Shown here in pieces: positions 25,924 through 34,499 of a stretch of DNA of 64,000 nt. The notes under the pieces were generated by a model. It was not told the DNA's origin. It did no database searches and saw nothing but the letters and a program-made list of their open reading frames with translations. Within the stretch, counting starts at the first letter, position 1. Each line of letters opens with the position of its first letter. A program made the position numbers and the translations under genes. Origin of the DNA: an uncultured Roseibium sp. (lineage in GTDB: Bacteria; Pseudomonadota; Alphaproteobacteria; Rhizobiales; Stappiaceae); the NCBI RefSeq assembly GCF_963669205.1, contig NZ_OY769915.1, forward strand, positions 966,001 to 1,030,000. The letters are read 5' to 3'.

Positions 25924-26123
25924 GCCCTCGAACCGGGAAAGACGGAGCCCGCGGCGACAGCGCCATCGCATGGCGTTGGCAGCTCTCCGGAACATCGGGC
26001 CCAGTTCCGTCAGCATGGCGTTGGCAACACGCCTGACGCGTTCGGGGCGACGGGCCCGGGCTGATTGCGGCGGCCGGCGAGGCCATCGGAAAAACCCCGC
26101 AAAGACAGTATCTGGATGCAGAT

Positions 26124-26597
26124 TTGAAACACGAAATCGCCTTTGCCCGGCTGCCCGAAATCGCACCGGCCGAGATCGCGGAGCATATGTCCAACCCCCG
26201 GGTCGCAGAACACATGCCGCTGCTGACCTTCAAGTGGGATGAGGCGGCCGCGGCAGACTTTGTCGCCCGGAAGGAAGCGTGCTGGGCCCGCGACGGACTA
26301 GGCCACTGGGCAATCCTGTGCAACGGCCGCTACGTCGGCTGGGGCGGCTTTCAGAAGGAGGGCGATGAATGGGACTATGGCCTGGTCCTGCGGCCGGACG
26401 CCTTTGGTCTCGGGATCAGGATTTCGAAAAAGGCGCTGGAATTCGCCCTTGCCGACGAACGTATCCCCTACGTGACATTCCTTCTGCCCCCCTCACGCAA
26501 CAACCTGGGCGCCCTCAAACGGCTCGGGGCAGTCTGTGTCGGCGACATCGACTACGACGGCGAAAGGTTCCTGAAGTTCCGGCTTGAGACGGGGTGA
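26124..26597 (+). CDS. GNAT-family N-acetyltransferase
   Basis: A 157-aa GNAT-fold protein. The acceptor-side region HWAILCNGRYVGWGGFQ (about residues 61-77) and the acetyl-CoA-binding turn, here VLRPDAFGLGIRISKKALEFAL (about 89-110; a variant of QxxGxG/A), define the family. The C-terminus SRNNLGALKRLGAVCVGD fits the last helices. A TTG at 26124 is the only start that keeps the whole N-terminal strand; an ATG eight bases upstream is out of frame and quickly closed. Substrate is unknown. It is isolated between MITE 2 and the protease-peroxidase cluster. Confidence 0.78.
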   Translation: MKHEIAFARLPEIAPAEIAEHMSNPRVAEHMPLLTFKWDEAAAADFVARKEACWARDGLGHWAILCNGRYVGWGGFQKEGDEWDYGLVLRPDAFGLGIRISKKALEFALADERIPYVTFLLPPSRNNLGALKRLGAVCVGDIDYDGERFLKFRLETG

Positions 26598-26833
26598 AGG
26601 CCGGCACCGGTTCGCTTGAATCAGATTTTATTCGTGTCCTGTTTCCACTTTTTGGCCTCACTCAGTCGACTTTGCAGTCGGTGGAGTTTGGCAATTAACG
26701 CGTGAGCCAGCACCTTCTATGTGCAAAACCGTCAATTTTTTCGGGTGGTGCTGTAGCCGAAAAGGCTCGCCATTAAGACCGTCGGCATTCCTGCAACCAG
26801 ACCGGTAGGGCGCGACAAACGAAGAGCGCATCC

Positions 26834-27466
26834 TCAGGAAACGCCTGCGTGATCCCTGTTCTCTCCGGACAGGTCCTCGTGGCGGGTCACGCCCAAGAAG
26901 AAGCAAGAAACCGGAATCCCGACCGAGTAAATAATACAGAGCCAAAACCACATCGACTGAAGCAGCTTGGACAGGACAGCGACGGAAAGAAGCGAACCGC
27001 GGTTGTCATACAGTTCCTTAAAGGCAGAACGCTGCTCACAATCCGTTTCCTGGGCTCCGTCCTCAAAGGTCAATCCTTGTGGAAATGCCTCGAGCCGCGC
27101 CTGCAGAATCTTCTCGTCGAGCTTGCAGCGGTTGAATGTTTTCGGCTTTCGATCACCGGCAACATAGCTCGTTGCAATCTGTCGAAGCTTGTCCTGTACA
27201 TGAGCGCTCTCGATGTAAAGCCTGTAGTATTCGCCGTTGAGACCGGTCAGCGCCAACCCCACCAGCCCGACCGCCAACAAACTGCCTTTTCGGATGTCCA
27301 CCCTGTTCGAGCTGATCGCGAAACCCGCCCCCGCGGCGACGATTGCGACGATGAGCGCCGTTACGTTGAATCTCGCAGAATCATAGTGTACCGCCCAGTT
27401 TCCAAACTCGTTCGCAGCAGACAGAACCAGGGCCACTATCTGCTCTGACGTAGGTTCCACATTCAT
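26834..27466 (-). CDS. Small membrane protein, last gene of the protease/haloperoxidase run
   Basis: A 210-aa protein with hydrophobic segments at about residues 35-52 (VTALIVAIVAAGAGFAI), 61-77 (GSLLAVGLVGLALTGLN) and 168-190 (FWLCIIYSVGIPVSCFFLG), and a soluble loop of about 90 residues with three Cys between segments 2 and 3. I do not recognise a family. It follows the metzincin gene by 103 bp on the same strand with AAGG seven bases before its ATG, so it likely belongs to the same transcript. Both ends may be in the cytoplasm or periplasm; topology cannot be decided by eye. Confidence 0.6.
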   Translation of the reverse strand: MNVEPTSEQIVALVLSAANEFGNWAVHYDSARFNVTALIVAIVAAGAGFAISSNRVDIRKGSLLAVGLVGLALTGLNGEYYRLYIESAHVQDKLRQIATSYVAGDRKPKTFNRCKLDEKILQARLEAFPQGLTFEDGAQETDCEQRSAFKELYDNRGSLLSVAVLSKLLQSMWFWLCIIYSVGIPVSCFFLGVTRHEDLSGENRDHAGVS

Positions 27467-27569
27467 AATGCACCTTAAGACAAGTTGTTGTTTTGGAATG
27501 ATAAACTTCCAAGTTCTTTAGCTGAACCGTCGGACATGAAACTTTGCCGGCGGCTCAGCACCTCGATCG

Positions 27570-29777
27570 TCACTTCGGATTCGAAGCGGCCTTGGCCCTC
27601 TTGGTATGTTTCTCGCATAGCCTTTTCGTTGCAGCGGCCGTTGATTTGTCGAACACTCGCATTGCCGGCTCTTTGAGCCTTGAAAGCAGTGCAGAGGCGA
27701 CATCCGGTTTGCCGTTGGTTGCCCGGTACCGGCCCCCCTGGAAACGCCGGTAACGGCGTCCGGCGTCGATGCCTTTGCATCGAATGATGTTGGCTGCAAT
27801 CGGATCGGCCACAACGTCCTCACCGTGGAGCCGGCGTTCCAGCACTGCCGAGAGTGCATCTTCAGCGTCTTCAAGGGCAGAAGACCCCCCCAGGGCGAAC
27901 CATGTTCCGACATCTTCGCGCTGCAGGACGGTGACGACTTCCTCTTCTTCAACACGGCTTGTCGGATGTGCGACATGGATCGTCAGCCAGTTGGAGGGCA
28001 CAATCAGTTCCCGATCATTGCCTGGGTTCTGATCGCCCCGGCTATCGAAGATCGCCACGATCGCCTGAACCTCGTATCGCCCCGGTTCCGCAAACGTGAA
28101 ACCGCCCGAACCAAACGTCAGATTCAAGTTGTCGCTTATCGACTGGCCACCCGGTACAATGTCTGCCGTGGAGGCCTCGAAATCGAAGCAGCGCTCCAGC
28201 ATGGGATGGAAGTGGTGCGCAGCGGCTTTCCCGTGTCCCGCGGTGCCTTCAACTTTGCGGACGCGAACCTCCAGGAACCCAGTTTTGGGATCCAGGAGCC
28301 GACGGTCCAGATTGAGATTCTGATTGGTAAGATTGGTAAGTTCAACTCCCAGCAGGACGGGCTGACCGAAGGCAAAAACCGGACCACCGGTTGGCGCTTC
28401 CAGCCGCAGATCCAGAATGTCCAACGGCACTTCCGGTACGTAGGGCGAGTAGCCGCCATTGCCATCTGCCCAGTAGTTGACTGAATGAAATGCAGCACCA
28501 CCGGGGATGACCGAGTTCCGTGGTGCGTGACGCAGGAACTCGAGCTCGTCAGGGTCAAACGAGAAATCGAATTTCTCCCAGAACTCTGCCTCCTTTCCGC
28601 CGCCTCTGAAGCGCCAGTCGTAGTTCATGATGGACTTTGAATCGGCACGGCCCACCTCCCGTTCAAACCGGTGCGCAAGGTTCAGGCCGTGACCAACTTC
28701 ATGCAGCGTGGTCTGGATAATCTTGCGCTCTGCCTTGTCAGGTACGAAGTCTCGAATTTCGCGTTCGAAAACAGCCGTCCCCTGGCGCGGCAGCTGTGCG
28801 GTCGTGTCAAACATGACACCCAGCAGTCCGCGCCGACTCGGTTTGCCGAGCCACATGAGCTGTTGGCGCCAGGCCGCCTGCGTCAACGAAGACTGCGCGT
28901 GATCCGTCATGAGAGCGTGCAATTGGGCCGTGCCCCAGCCATCGGATTCCCGGGGTATGCTTGAACTGACACCCGCATCGAAGATCTCGAATCCGGCGTC
29001 CTCGAGCGCCGTCTCAAAGGTCACCGGCTGTCCGTCGAAATCAAATGTTGGCGGAGGCTGGGTTCCCGTTTCTTGTTCGAGCTCAATCCCAAGTCTGCGC
29101 AGCTGCCGTGATTGCCATTCTGCGGTAAGTTCAAATGCGCGGTTCGCGGGCAAACCGTCGATCGCGCCATCGACCTGCAGGATCAGACTTAACGTGCCGC
29201 TTGACGTGCCTGGAATCAACTCACCAGTGCCGGTCAACGCCTTCGCACCGGCTCCCTCGAAAACCAGAACCCACGGCTGTCGATGTGCTTTCGTCACCTT
29301 GGTGCCCGGAGCAGTTCTGAACGAAGCCAGATAGTCCCGCCGGCCAAATCTGGTACCGAACAAATCCCCGGAAACGACGCCAGACCCTTCAAAGTCAACA
29401 CGAAGTTCCACCGCAAGGAGGTGATTGCCTCCGTCATAGCGTCCATCTGCAATTTCTCGCAGGTCAGAATCGGAATTCGAACCGAACGCACCTGAATCTT
29501 CGAAATTCGACCGGGCTTCGCGCAGCATGAACTCGGCCTGGCGCAGACTGCTCACATGAGCAGATGCATCAAAGGATGCGACATTGCCGGTCATGGCGTG
29601 TGACCCAGCGTGTGAATGTTGGGTCGCGCCCGGCATGGTGATTTGCGCGAGTTCGCGGCGCGGCACGTCCTCGAGCTTCACATGTCTGCAGTTCCGTGTG
29701 CAAAGGCCATTTTCATCGCGTTCACATCTCAGGACATACCCGTCCTTGTTTGAAAACGTGTAGCAATATCTACCCAT
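27570..29777 (-). CDS. Metzincin-like zinc metalloprotease
   Basis: A 735-aa protein. The zinc site HEVGHGLNLAH (H359, H363, H369) is the metzincin HExxHxxxxxH motif, and SIMNYDW at about 382-388 supplies the Met-turn. The N-terminal 35 residues hold four Cys (two pairs) in a small domain and there is no signal peptide. Residues about 110-240 look beta-rich, and 440-620 contain CARDB/Ig-like strands (for example VLLGVELTNLTNQNLNLD, FAEPGRYEVQAIVAIFDSRG). The start ATG has GAGAGGAGCACGTT upstream. It lies between the lipoprotein and membrane-protein genes in a run with a subtilase and a haloperoxidase-like protein. It should be a Zn endopeptidase; the target is unknown. Confidence 0.78.
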   Translation of the reverse strand: MGRYCYTFSNKDGYVLRCERDENGLCTRNCRHVKLEDVPRRELAQITMPGATQHSHAGSHAMTGNVASFDASAHVSSLRQAEFMLREARSNFEDSGAFGSNSDSDLREIADGRYDGGNHLLAVELRVDFEGSGVVSGDLFGTRFGRRDYLASFRTAPGTKVTKAHRQPWVLVFEGAGAKALTGTGELIPGTSSGTLSLILQVDGAIDGLPANRAFELTAEWQSRQLRRLGIELEQETGTQPPPTFDFDGQPVTFETALEDAGFEIFDAGVSSSIPRESDGWGTAQLHALMTDHAQSSLTQAAWRQQLMWLGKPSRRGLLGVMFDTTAQLPRQGTAVFEREIRDFVPDKAERKIIQTTLHEVGHGLNLAHRFEREVGRADSKSIMNYDWRFRGGGKEAEFWEKFDFSFDPDELEFLRHAPRNSVIPGGAAFHSVNYWADGNGGYSPYVPEVPLDILDLRLEAPTGGPVFAFGQPVLLGVELTNLTNQNLNLDRRLLDPKTGFLEVRVRKVEGTAGHGKAAAHHFHPMLERCFDFEASTADIVPGGQSISDNLNLTFGSGGFTFAEPGRYEVQAIVAIFDSRGDQNPGNDRELIVPSNWLTIHVAHPTSRVEEEEVVTVLQREDVGTWFALGGSSALEDAEDALSAVLERRLHGEDVVADPIAANIIRCKGIDAGRRYRRFQGGRYRATNGKPDVASALLSRLKEPAMRVFDKSTAAATKRLCEKHTKRAKAASNPK

Positions 29778-29806
29778 AACGTGCTCCTCTCATTCCAACG
29801 AAGAAT

Positions 29807-30580
29807 TCACTGCTGCTGATTGATCGCGTCACCGATTAGGTTCGCGCTGTACACCGCGAAGGCCGTCTGGGTGAGCTCAACTCGGGACGTGCCCGGTTTG
29901 ATGGGGCCAAATGTGAACAGGGCCGTATGTCGTGTTGTCCGACCTGCACCGAAGACACCGGATGTCTGGCTCAGATTGCTGTCGATGAACGCCCAACTCG
30001 GGCTCACACCGACGCCGCGTTTGATCTCAAATGTAATTTTGTAGGTGAACGACTCTTTGGGGCCGATCGACTTGACCAGTCCGGCATCGACTTCTGCCAG
30101 ACGTCCAATGAGCCAGTCCGAGAGACCAAGATTGTTCTGAAAAGGCTGGATCTTGTTTTTCGGCCTGTCTTCGCATCTGTTCTGTTTCGCGACATCGCGA
30201 ACGAGAAACAGGTCTTGCGATGTCTCGACCCGCGTCGCAGCTGCGGACACATTCAGGCCGGAGTTCAAGGTGAACACGACATTGCCCGGGGGAAGCGAAG
30301 TCACGCCCAGAGACGGATCAAGACTGGTGTTCTCGATGACATTTAGCGTTAGCGAATAGAGCAGACCCCAGTCTTTGAAAAATCTACGGTCCACGCCGTC
30401 TACGCGTCTGAGTTCTTCCGCCTTCTTGTAGGCGAGATGAACCGCATCAATGATTTCGCACTGGATGTTCTTCTTGACTTCAATGGAGTAAATCAAATCA
30501 CTTACGGCATAGCTCAAGGGTGGCACGTAGGTTCCGCAACCCGCAAGAAGTACGGTCATGCCGATGGCCAATAGTCTCAT
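29807..30580 (-). CDS. Putative lipoprotein of unknown function
   Basis: A 257-aa protein whose N-terminus MRLLAIGMTVLLAGCGTY is a lipoprotein signal peptide with lipobox LAGC (Cys15), so it should be anchored to a membrane on the periplasmic side. The ATG at 30580 has GAGGAG eight bases upstream; an in-frame extension of 89 codons is rejected because it removes the signal. The mature part resembles no family I know; it contains a conserved-looking SLDPSLGVTSLPPGNVVF segment and a C-terminal beta-rich stretch. It is 29 bp upstream of the metzincin gene and is the only member of the run with an export signal. Confidence 0.72.
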   Translation of the reverse strand: MRLLAIGMTVLLAGCGTYVPPLSYAVSDLIYSIEVKKNIQCEIIDAVHLAYKKAEELRRVDGVDRRFFKDWGLLYSLTLNVIENTSLDPSLGVTSLPPGNVVFTLNSGLNVSAAATRVETSQDLFLVRDVAKQNRCEDRPKNKIQPFQNNLGLSDWLIGRLAEVDAGLVKSIGPKESFTYKITFEIKRGVGVSPSWAFIDSNLSQTSGVFGAGRTTRHTALFTFGPIKPGTSRVELTQTAFAVYSANLIGDAINQQQ

Positions 30581-30883
30581 TGTCTGCTCCTCTTCAAGAT
30601 TTGGTGCCTTGTTTCCAACTCGCTCAATTGCGGCCGGCCGCTCCGTTGGAATCCCGACCGGAAACCGCGATGTGTCCGCGCACATGGCACGAGTGAGCGG
30701 TAGTCTGTTTCGTGACCGGACAGCCAATTGACACACCCGCAACTGTCTTGCCGGGTGTCTTGGAAGCGGGCTGGAGACTGTTCGGCAGACGCGCGGCATC
30801 GCGTCGCGCAGGCAACGGTCTCTTCGCAACAATCTGCCTGCGACCACTGGTGCGGTTAAGCAGATGCCGGCTTCACACGTTTC
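30581..30883. other. Gap between subtilase and lipoprotein genes
   Basis: About 300 bp without a supportable gene. It contains one modest hairpin, ACACCCG (30733-30739) with CGGGTGT (30752-30758), lacking a T-run. The gap may hold a second promoter for the lipoprotein-metzincin part of the run. Confidence 0.4.
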
Positions 30884-33061
30884 TTAGTCTTTTTGCCGCC
30901 GCCGAAGTTCGGCGTGCCGGGTCAATTCAACGCGCCCGATCCCCAATCGTTGACTTCGTGAAGGAAAGCTGTGGCCCTGGGTATCTTCCGATCCATCGGT
31001 GTCGGCAACCAGCGTCGCTTCCAGGTCCGCAATGGATGTCGTTGCAGTCCACTCACCTTTGGACATCATCTTCGCGATCCATCTCGTAACCTGGGGTGCA
31101 GCAACACTTGTGCCCCGCATTGCGACACGAGAACCGCTTCTTGTTCCGGCCGCAAAAACACCCTTGAACACGTCTCCCTCGTCCGAAAGCGCACAGAGGT
31201 CGGGACCGCACTTGGATCTTGCCGGCCCGCTCGCGGTGTACTCTGCGGGCAGACACAGATCCTCGTCCTTGATACCACCGACAACCACGACCTCCGAGCC
31301 GGTTCCGATGGCGGTCAAGGTTTCCTGTCCGGTGATCGGGCAGGGGAGAGCCGCACTGCCGAGCGAGTCGTAGTCACCGGTTTTCTCGTCACGTTCGTGG
31401 GCGTGGGGGTGATCGAAGACCGATTGCCGTCCCCGTCTCACGTACCCCGTCGGTGTGTCGTCACGCTGAATGTAGAGCTTCACCAAGTAGCGCCCTGTGG
31501 TCCCTGCGGCCGCTGCGAGCCGCACCTTCCACGGGCCGGATGGCGCCGCCTGCACATGCCCCGAACTGTCTTTCGTTCGGTTGATTGCCAGCATGTAACG
31601 GCAACGAATTTTTTGCGCGTCGGACCCGCTTTCAACTTTGTCACAGTAAATCCCGGCGATACGTCGGCCTTCACGGCTCAAGAAGGACAGCTTGTCGTAA
31701 GCATGAGTTGGTGGATCCGCATCGCTTTCTGACGGCGGTATCAGCGTGACATCAAGCGGCGGGCTACTTTCCATCGAATTGGAACCCGGGACCTCTTGAT
31801 CCACCCAAATCTCGAGATAGTTTTCCGTTTCATCATCAGGCGACAAGACCCAGTCGAGTTCTTCGACATCGCCTGTTCCAAGTGTCACTTGGGCGACAGT
31901 GCGTTTCTCGAAACTGTTTCCCGCAGGGAGTACAACGGCAGTCGGTGCGCCGCGCGATTGCCGCTCCCTTACGATACGGTCGATAGCTGCTTCCAGATTC
32001 TGACTGCCGTCCTTTGGACCTGCGGTGAAGCCGTAGCTGAAGTTGATGACCAGCGGGATCTCTTCTCCCAGTTCGTCAGCCCATCCGATGATTGCGTTGA
32101 TACCGTTCAGGACATAGCTCGCCAGCTTTGTGCCCGACGTATCCTCAGTGACCGCCGGAGGCAATTGAACGGCCATGATCTGAGGTGCACCGACTGCATC
32201 CTCCGGATCACAGCCGGCAGCGAGATCCATGACATGGGTTCCGTGGGCTATGCGGAACGCGATTGACGGGTGCCGCTCCTGTCCGAAGTCGATCTGCGCG
32301 ACATCCGGATGACGGTAGAAATCGGTTTCATCGGCTTCAGGTCCAAGGTTGCTCGCAACCTGTTTTCTGATCCTGTCGATATCTTCTTCATGCAGTATGC
32401 GCCCGAACTCGACTTGTGCAGATCCGTCCACGCGCTCGACATCCTGCAGCCAGACCCGATTCACGCGCCCCTGAAACCGATCGTGCGCAAAAGCGATGCC
32501 GTCGTCTATGATGCCGACGACGACGGGATTCGCAGCCATGGCGACGATGGTATCCCGCCTTTCCGGTTTCACATCCCTGTTGAAATTTGCGATGGGCGGT
32601 CCAGCAAAAACAATATCGAAGCGTGCGAACTCTCTGTATTTCCCCTGCTCGTAAACCTGATCTTCGTGCAGATAGATGAAGAACCTGGGGAGCAGGGGCG
32701 CAACTTCCTCAGTCTCTCCATTCCCATTCTCCAATTCGCCAATGCGCCGCTTTAGTCGCGCAAGTTCATGCGACGACATCTTTGGATCGAAACTGCCGAT
32801 TTCGGTTTGTTCTCCGTTCACGGCCTTTTCGAGCCAGCGCAGATTGTCGAGCAAGGCCCCGTTCGCCCTGATGGTGTTCCGGTCCACGACTTCGATCTGA
32901 ACTGAAGCCCATTGCTCGGCAAACGCCAGGCTGGGAAATGCCGACGGGCTTCCAACGCGTATGTTTCCGTCCTGTTCCGTCGCAGGCAATGTGCGTGCCT
33001 GGATTTCCCAGTCAAGATAGCGGTCAGGCCGAAAAGGATCGCTCCCGTTGTGCCAGATCAT
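30884..33061 (-). CDS. Subtilisin-like (S8) serine protease without signal peptide
   Basis: A 725-aa subtilase. The catalytic triad can be placed as Asp187 (VVGIIDDGIA), His273 (AHGTHVMDLAAG) and Ser652 (RGTSVAAPQV), with the oxyanion Asn at about 382 (PAGNS). About 270 residues between the Asn and Ser blocks form an inserted domain, and residues 1-175 precede the catalytic fold. There is no secretion signal. The start overlaps the stop of the haloperoxidase-like gene as ATGA (33058-33061), so the two are coupled. Signal-less subtilases with long inserts occur in bacterial immunity and peptide-processing systems; which role applies here is unknown. Confidence 0.88.
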   Translation of the reverse strand: MIWHNGSDPFRPDRYLDWEIQARTLPATEQDGNIRVGSPSAFPSLAFAEQWASVQIEVVDRNTIRANGALLDNLRWLEKAVNGEQTEIGSFDPKMSSHELARLKRRIGELENGNGETEEVAPLLPRFFIYLHEDQVYEQGKYREFARFDIVFAGPPIANFNRDVKPERRDTIVAMAANPVVVGIIDDGIAFAHDRFQGRVNRVWLQDVERVDGSAQVEFGRILHEEDIDRIRKQVASNLGPEADETDFYRHPDVAQIDFGQERHPSIAFRIAHGTHVMDLAAGCDPEDAVGAPQIMAVQLPPAVTEDTSGTKLASYVLNGINAIIGWADELGEEIPLVINFSYGFTAGPKDGSQNLEAAIDRIVRERQSRGAPTAVVLPAGNSFEKRTVAQVTLGTGDVEELDWVLSPDDETENYLEIWVDQEVPGSNSMESSPPLDVTLIPPSESDADPPTHAYDKLSFLSREGRRIAGIYCDKVESGSDAQKIRCRYMLAINRTKDSSGHVQAAPSGPWKVRLAAAAGTTGRYLVKLYIQRDDTPTGYVRRGRQSVFDHPHAHERDEKTGDYDSLGSAALPCPITGQETLTAIGTGSEVVVVGGIKDEDLCLPAEYTASGPARSKCGPDLCALSDEGDVFKGVFAAGTRSGSRVAMRGTSVAAPQVTRWIAKMMSKGEWTATTSIADLEATLVADTDGSEDTQGHSFPSRSQRLGIGRVELTRHAELRRRQKD

Positions 33062-34224
33062 GTGCGCTCTCCTGGACCCGCCAACTCAATTCCGATTGCC
33101 AGTTCATTCAGTGCCTTCTGCCAGAGGTAGTTGAGAAGTGGAGAAGGTGCGGCGGTAAATTCGTCGCCGCTCCGCTCGAGGTATGAGACGGTCTCTGATT
33201 CTGCGACGGCGTTGTCCAGCAGCAAGTCCCGGTAGTCAAAGTCTCCCTGGAAGCGACTTCCCTGAAACGTGCGGCAATACCCTGAAACAGATGCTCCGAA
33301 CCGTTGCAGGTAATATTCCGCCAGCGTTCGGCCCAAAACCATTCCAGCCGCGCTGTCGACTGGAAAGTGCAGGCCCGCGACGGTGCGATTGATGGCAATG
33401 CGTTCGGCGTGCCGCAGGAGTTGGGTGCGGACCGTCGAGAGATGCTCAAGGAGTTCTTTTGGAGCCTGAGCCTCCGCCTCGGCGAGAGGCACGGCATTGT
33501 TGTCGACAATCAGAAAGTGAGCCTGTCGAAACAACTCATGGAACACGAAGGCGACCACGAAGGACTCTGTCGCGTGTCCGCTGGGCAGTGAGCTATGCGC
33601 TGGAGTTGGAATACTTGGTTGAATCTGTGGCGCGTATTCGGCCGGACGGCGGCAGGCCAGAGCATGTTTGACGCGTTGCTGAACGAGGCGCGTCACATTG
33701 AGGCAAATCTGAATAACTTGACGCGTGTGATCGTGTCGCAAGGGATACAGCGGCAAAACCGATGCAAAGTAATCGAGGATATTGTCGACCTGAGCAACGA
33801 TCTCTTCGTTCCGTTCCAGCCGCAAGGGGGAATAGTTTCGCACGAAATCCAGTTGTTCGGCGAACACCCGCGTGTCGGGACGTATCATGTGAACCAGGCT
33901 TTCGGACTGGTTTGTCTTGCTGTCGTGGTACCTGACACCAATGCCGGACCCATCGGAGGGAGCCTGATCATAATGCAATCCGGACAGCATTTCCGCCTCG
34001 AGCGTAAGTAGACGCTCCTTCAGGCCCCAGTTTTCGAGCGCCTCGGGCCCGGTCGAAAAGTTCGGAGGCTCATAACCGGTCTTGACCCATGCGCCGCGCA
34101 CGCCGTCAGTCGCGAAAATTTTCGACCGATTGCCGCGTCGTGATGCCGAGCGTCCGCTATCTCCTGCATCTCCTGCATCACCAGCGTCTCCGGCGTCCCC
34201 GGCCAAAAAGAGCAGTCTCGCCAT
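33058..34224 (-). CDS. Vanadium-haloperoxidase/PAP2-type phosphatase superfamily protein
   Basis: A 388-aa protein with the complete vanadate/phosphate-binding signature: K186-x6-R193-P194, PSGH at 214-217 and R280-x5-H286-x3-D290. This set is shared by vanadium haloperoxidases and acid phosphatases of the PAP2 fold; sequence alone does not tell which. The alpha-helical upstream part (residues 60-185) and length are nearer to soluble VCPO-like proteins than to membrane PAP2 lipid phosphatases. Residues 9-22 are a GDA tripeptide repeat. No signal peptide is seen. ATG at 34224 has GGAGG seven bases upstream. It is first of a five-gene run and divergent from the wHTH-TPR regulator. Confidence 0.82.
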   Translation of the reverse strand: MARLLFLAGDAGDAGDAGDAGDSGRSASRRGNRSKIFATDGVRGAWVKTGYEPPNFSTGPEALENWGLKERLLTLEAEMLSGLHYDQAPSDGSGIGVRYHDSKTNQSESLVHMIRPDTRVFAEQLDFVRNYSPLRLERNEEIVAQVDNILDYFASVLPLYPLRHDHTRQVIQICLNVTRLVQQRVKHALACRRPAEYAPQIQPSIPTPAHSSLPSGHATESFVVAFVFHELFRQAHFLIVDNNAVPLAEAEAQAPKELLEHLSTVRTQLLRHAERIAINRTVAGLHFPVDSAAGMVLGRTLAEYYLQRFGASVSGYCRTFQGSRFQGDFDYRDLLLDNAVAESETVSYLERSGDEFTAAPSPLLNYLWQKALNELAIGIELAGPGERT

Positions 34225-34499
34225 CTAAACCTCCATACCTGGTCACGATACTTCGTACTGAATTTAGATTGGAGGTTGTCGCAGAGTTATTGGGAATTCA
34301 ATTGGGTGGTTCTCAAAACATTCAAATTTAACGATCTTTTCACGATCAAGTTTATTTAAATCGAATGTGAGTTTAAATTTGAATTTGTTTTGATATCAAA
34401 CTTCTGGTTTAATGATCTTAATAAAACTAGATCTTGTATGAATTAATCATAAGAAAAATACTGGAGAGCTTTTGGTTTAATCTAATATGGATTGTGCCG
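34225..34499. promoter_or_regulatory. AT-rich divergent promoter region
   Basis: 275 bp separate the haloperoxidase-like gene (leftward) and the regulator gene (rightward). The stretch is strikingly AT-rich compared with the surrounding genes, especially 34300-34480, and contains repeated TTTAAAT/GATCTT-like words. It probably holds both promoters and the regulator's site; no clear palindrome stands out. Confidence 0.45.
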
